From Candidatus Omnitrophota bacterium (lineage in GTDB: Bacteria > Omnitrophota > Gorgyraeia > Gygaellales > Profunditerraquicolaceae), in assembly GCA_023228185.1 (NCBI GenBank), contig JALOBQ010000016.1:1-13753 (forward strand): a DNA stretch of 13,753 bases, in the 5' to 3' direction. Made by a program: the position numbers and the translations under genes. Below are positions 13,192-13,753 of this stretch, one piece after another. A model generated the notes under the pieces. That model saw only the letters and a list, made by a program, of their open reading frames with translations, was not told where the DNA came from and did not search any database. Each line of letters opens with the position of its first letter. Positions within the stretch are counted from its first letter, which is position 1.

Positions 13192-13753
13192 ATGATCGAA
13201 CGTTACAGCCTACCGGCAATGAAATCTATCTGGCAGGAAGAGTTTAAGTTCAAAACCATGCTGGATATAGAAATACTCGTTCTGGAGGCTTATGCTAAAG
13301 AAAAAATAGTCCCGCCCGCGGCAGTCAAAAGAATTAAACAAAAAGCCAGATTTAATATCCAAAAGATCAATATAATTGAACAGAAAACCCAACATGATGT
13401 TGTGGCGTTTGTCACTAACGTCGGCCAGTATATCGGCGCTGATGCTAAGTACCTGCATTTGGGGCTTACTTCTTCGGATGTCTTGGATACCACTCTGGGC
13501 GTGCAGATGAAGGAAGCTTCTAATATACTGATCGATGATTTAGAGAGGCTTTTAAAGATTCTCGGTAAGAAAGCTAAACTATACCAGGATATGGCTTGTA
13601 TCGGTAGGACGCATGGCGTGCACGCTGAACCGACGACTTTCGGGCTAAAAGTAGCCCTCTGGTATGATGAAACGCAGCGTAATTTAGAGCGTTTGCTTCA
13701 GGCCAAGGCCCAAGTTTGCGTGGGTAAATTATCCGGCGCCGTAGGCACGTATT
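13192..13753 (+). CDS. purB: Adenylosuccinate lyase PurB (N-terminal part, cut by window end)
   Basis: PurB catalyses two fumarate-releasing steps: SAICAR to AICAR in purine synthesis, and adenylosuccinate to AMP. The first 187 residues are present and match the Bacillus-type family closely. The start is MIERYSLPAMKSIW, followed by EQKTQHDVVAFV (about 63-74, with the substrate-binding TQHD), LGLTSSDVLDTTLG (about 90-103) and the conserved RTHGVHAEPTTFGLK (about 139-153), whose histidine is catalytic in the family. LSGAVGTY closes the visible part. The signature loop and C-terminal domain lie beyond the window. The ATG at 13192 follows AGGAGG (13176-13181) with 10 nt spacing. The gene is transcribed alone from the promoter just upstream. 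No frameshift is seen. Confidence 0.95.
   Translation, partial: MIERYSLPAMKSIWQEEFKFKTMLDIEILVLEAYAKEKIVPPAAVKRIKQKARFNIQKINIIEQKTQHDVVAFVTNVGQYIGADAKYLHLGLTSSDVLDTTLGVQMKEASNILIDDLERLLKILGKKAKLYQDMACIGRTHGVHAEPTTFGLKVALWYDETQRNLERLLQAKAQVCVGKLSGAVGTY

Noticed and set aside
13210..13493. Minus-strand frames at the window end
   Set aside because: They are antisense to purB, whose plus-strand translation matches the family over its whole visible length.
1..13753. CRISPR array, tRNA, rRNA, insertion sequence or prophage
   Set aside because: No spaced direct repeats, cloverleaf sequences, transposase or phage proteins were seen on either strand.

Overview
The window carries 20 protein-coding genes, 18 of them complete within it, and almost no spare DNA. 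It has no rRNA, tRNA, CRISPR array, insertion sequence or recognisable prophage gene. The gene set suggests a free-living, probably anaerobic bacterium of the PVC superphylum, with Candidatus Omnitrophota my best guess. The reasons are a gene resembling the Planctomycetes/Verrucomicrobia-restricted Minf_1886 family, a four-subunit pyruvate:ferredoxin oxidoreductase with a Thermotoga-like ferredoxin, a short cobalamin-independent-type methionine synthase, and moderate GC with dense, overlapping genes. The taxonomic call is inference.

Positions 1-1853 are the end of a phosphate (Pst/Pho) operon: pstB, an ArsC/low-molecular-weight phosphatase-family protein and phoU, with a 17-nt overlap between the last two. 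A 229-bp spacer follows, holding inverted repeats and a probable promoter. Positions 2083-4204 hold rmuC, a DUF167 gene, a pgeF/YfiH laccase-domain gene and a small unknown gene. A second promoter sits directly against cutA (4250), which is followed by ccdA, a secreted TlpA-like thioredoxin, ybaB, the PVC-type gene, a flavin split-barrel protein and a core-MetE-like protein, all on the plus strand up to 7876.

A perfect-consensus sigma-70 promoter (7888-7916) drives a six-gene operon: porC, porD, porA and porB (pyruvate:ferredoxin oxidoreductase), a ferritin-like protein and a small ferredoxin. The likely logic is pyruvate oxidation to acetyl-CoA, electron delivery to the co-transcribed ferredoxin, and iron storage or oxidant protection by the ferritin. 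A strong stem-loop (11567-11603) serves as a bidirectional terminator against the convergent gene.

The minus-strand gene at 11590-12972 encodes a membrane-anchored SurA/PpiD-like chaperone. Its promoter region is shared, divergently, with purB (adenylosuccinate lyase, cut by the window end). This 219-bp region contains a perfect 24-bp palindrome plus a third half-site, the most operator-like or repeat-like structure in the window.

I did not find an obviously new multi-gene system. The points most worth a second look are the palindrome cluster, the possibly leaderless cutA transcript, the PVC-type gene next to ybaB where recR is usual, the core methionine synthase, and the por-ferritin-ferredoxin operon.
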